This document shows, piece by piece, positions 63,537 through 64,000 of a stretch of 64,000 nucleotides of DNA. The notes beneath the pieces were generated by a model. It made no database searches. It saw nothing but the letters and a program-made list of their open reading frames with translations, and was not told where the DNA came from. Source of the stretch: Neopusillimonas maritima (GTDB lineage: Bacteria; Pseudomonadota; Gammaproteobacteria; Burkholderiales; Burkholderiaceae_B); NCBI RefSeq assembly GCF_003576595.1, contig NZ_NQOU01000002.1:124001-188000 (forward strand), written 5' to 3'. Every line of letters begins with the position of its first letter. Position 1 is the first letter of the stretch. A program made the translations under genes and the position numbers.

Positions 63537-64000
63537 ATGGCCGTTAAACCGCCTGTTCATGTCAGCCGCATTTCCAAATGGGTGTGTGGTTTTAGCTTGG
63601 CGCTCCTGCTTCCATTAACAAGCACGCAAGCGCAATCAGTACGCGTGGGCGTCTACCACAACCCACCCAAAATATTTATCTCTCCCGACGGACGCATTAC
63701 CGGCATTTTCGGCGATCTCATTAACGCCATTGCCGACAAGCAAGGTTGGGATATTGAAGTGGTTCCCTGTAGTTGGGAGGCGTGTCTGCAATTAACCCAG
63801 CAAGGCAAAATTGACCTGATGCCCGACGTGGCACTTTCAGAGTTGCGCGACACTCAGCTTGATTTTCACCAGACTCCGGCTTTGTACAGCTGGTCTCAGG
63901 TGTACCAGAATCCAACCCAAAACATACAATCTTTGCGTGACTTCGAAGGCAAGCGTATTGTGGTGCTTGCGCAATCCATTCAACAGTCGTATCTTGAATC
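63537..64000 (+). CDS. Protein with N-terminal periplasmic solute-binding domain (SBP_bac_3), 3' truncated by window edge
   Basis: An open frame from ATG 63537, with AAGGA at 63528-63532, runs to the window end (154 codons). It has a signal peptide (about 1-35, cut near TQAQS) and the start of a family 3 solute-binding domain (VRVGVYHNPPKIF, GIFGDLINAIADKQGW, GKIDLMPDVALSELR). Stand-alone binding proteins, BvgS-like histidine kinases and GGDEF/EAL proteins all begin this way; the style KIFISPDGRITGIFGD and the local density of c-di-GMP genes favour a membrane sensor. The rest lies outside. Confidence 0.8.
   Translation, partial: MAVKPPVHVSRISKWVCGFSLALLLPLTSTQAQSVRVGVYHNPPKIFISPDGRITGIFGDLINAIADKQGWDIEVVPCSWEACLQLTQQGKIDLMPDVALSELRDTQLDFHQTPALYSWSQVYQNPTQNIQSLRDFEGKRIVVLAQSIQQSYLE

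Noticed and set aside
1-64000. CRISPR arrays, tRNA/rRNA genes, IS elements, prophage or att sites
   Set aside because: No regularly spaced repeats, tRNA-like cloverleaf ends, transposase, integrase or phage structural genes were seen anywhere in the window.

Overview
The window looks like a chromosomal segment of a betaproteobacterium, most likely Burkholderiales/Alcaligenaceae. The gene families point there (LivHMGF-type transporter next to CoA-ligase and carboxylase genes, IclR and TetR catabolic regulators, PmdC-type dehydrogenase, many c-di-GMP and chemotaxis proteins). This placement is an inference from gene content; no rRNA or other phylogenetic marker is present. Genes are tightly packed, often with 4-base ATGA overlaps, and no intergenic stretch reaches 300 bases. 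I see no insertion sequence, prophage, CRISPR array, tRNA or rRNA.

Layout. 1-9.1 kb: end of a maleylacetate reductase gene, rmuC-panB, an aldo/keto reductase, a three-gene unit (PmdC-like dehydrogenase, LOG-family hydrolase, MFS exporter) and a chemoreceptor. 9.1-17.4 kb: an eight-gene minus-strand operon (FAD amine oxidase-like protein, DUF1365, Cfa/UfaM-type methyltransferase, chalcone isomerase-like protein, MFS_2 transporter, DUF3833 lipoprotein, SDR, SnoaL-like protein), divergent from a MerR regulator with a B12-binding-like domain of the LitR/CarH type. This looks like a light- or photooxidation-controlled membrane-lipid modification system, and its divergent promoter region carries an obvious repeated operator-like motif. 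17.5-24.9 kb: a DevBCA/MacAB-like exporter, an EAL protein, a second chemoreceptor and a MASE3-EAL phosphodiesterase.

24.9-35.5 kb: a stress-flavoured minus-strand operon (HdeD, cytochrome c, K+ channel with zinc-ribbon tail, tandem Usp), pagL, an FAD monooxygenase-TetR pair with a clear promoter/operator, an MHYT-GGDEF-EAL protein, and a PhoD phosphatase-dienelactone hydrolase pair. 35.5-48.8 kb: a long co-directional minus-strand cluster holding a three-subunit biotin-dependent carboxylase (BCCP, biotin carboxylase and a divergent OadA-type carboxyltransferase), a HAD phosphatase, acetoacetyl-CoA synthetase, a UPF0261/Tm-1-like protein, a branched-chain-type ABC transporter and mnmH, with a divergent IclR regulator at 48.9 kb. 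It reads as a catabolic island for an unknown carbonyl or acid substrate and is the best candidate for an undescribed pathway.

49.8-64 kb: a quinone oxidoreductase, a thioesterase, an MFS protein, a DUF533 protein, a porin, a BCCT transporter, an iron-uptake unit (PepSY protein, small membrane protein, TonB siderophore receptor) behind a Fur-like box, a periplasmic VanX-type dipeptidase, a DosC-like globin-coupled diguanylate cyclase, glutamate decarboxylase, and the start of a gene with a periplasmic solute-binding domain.
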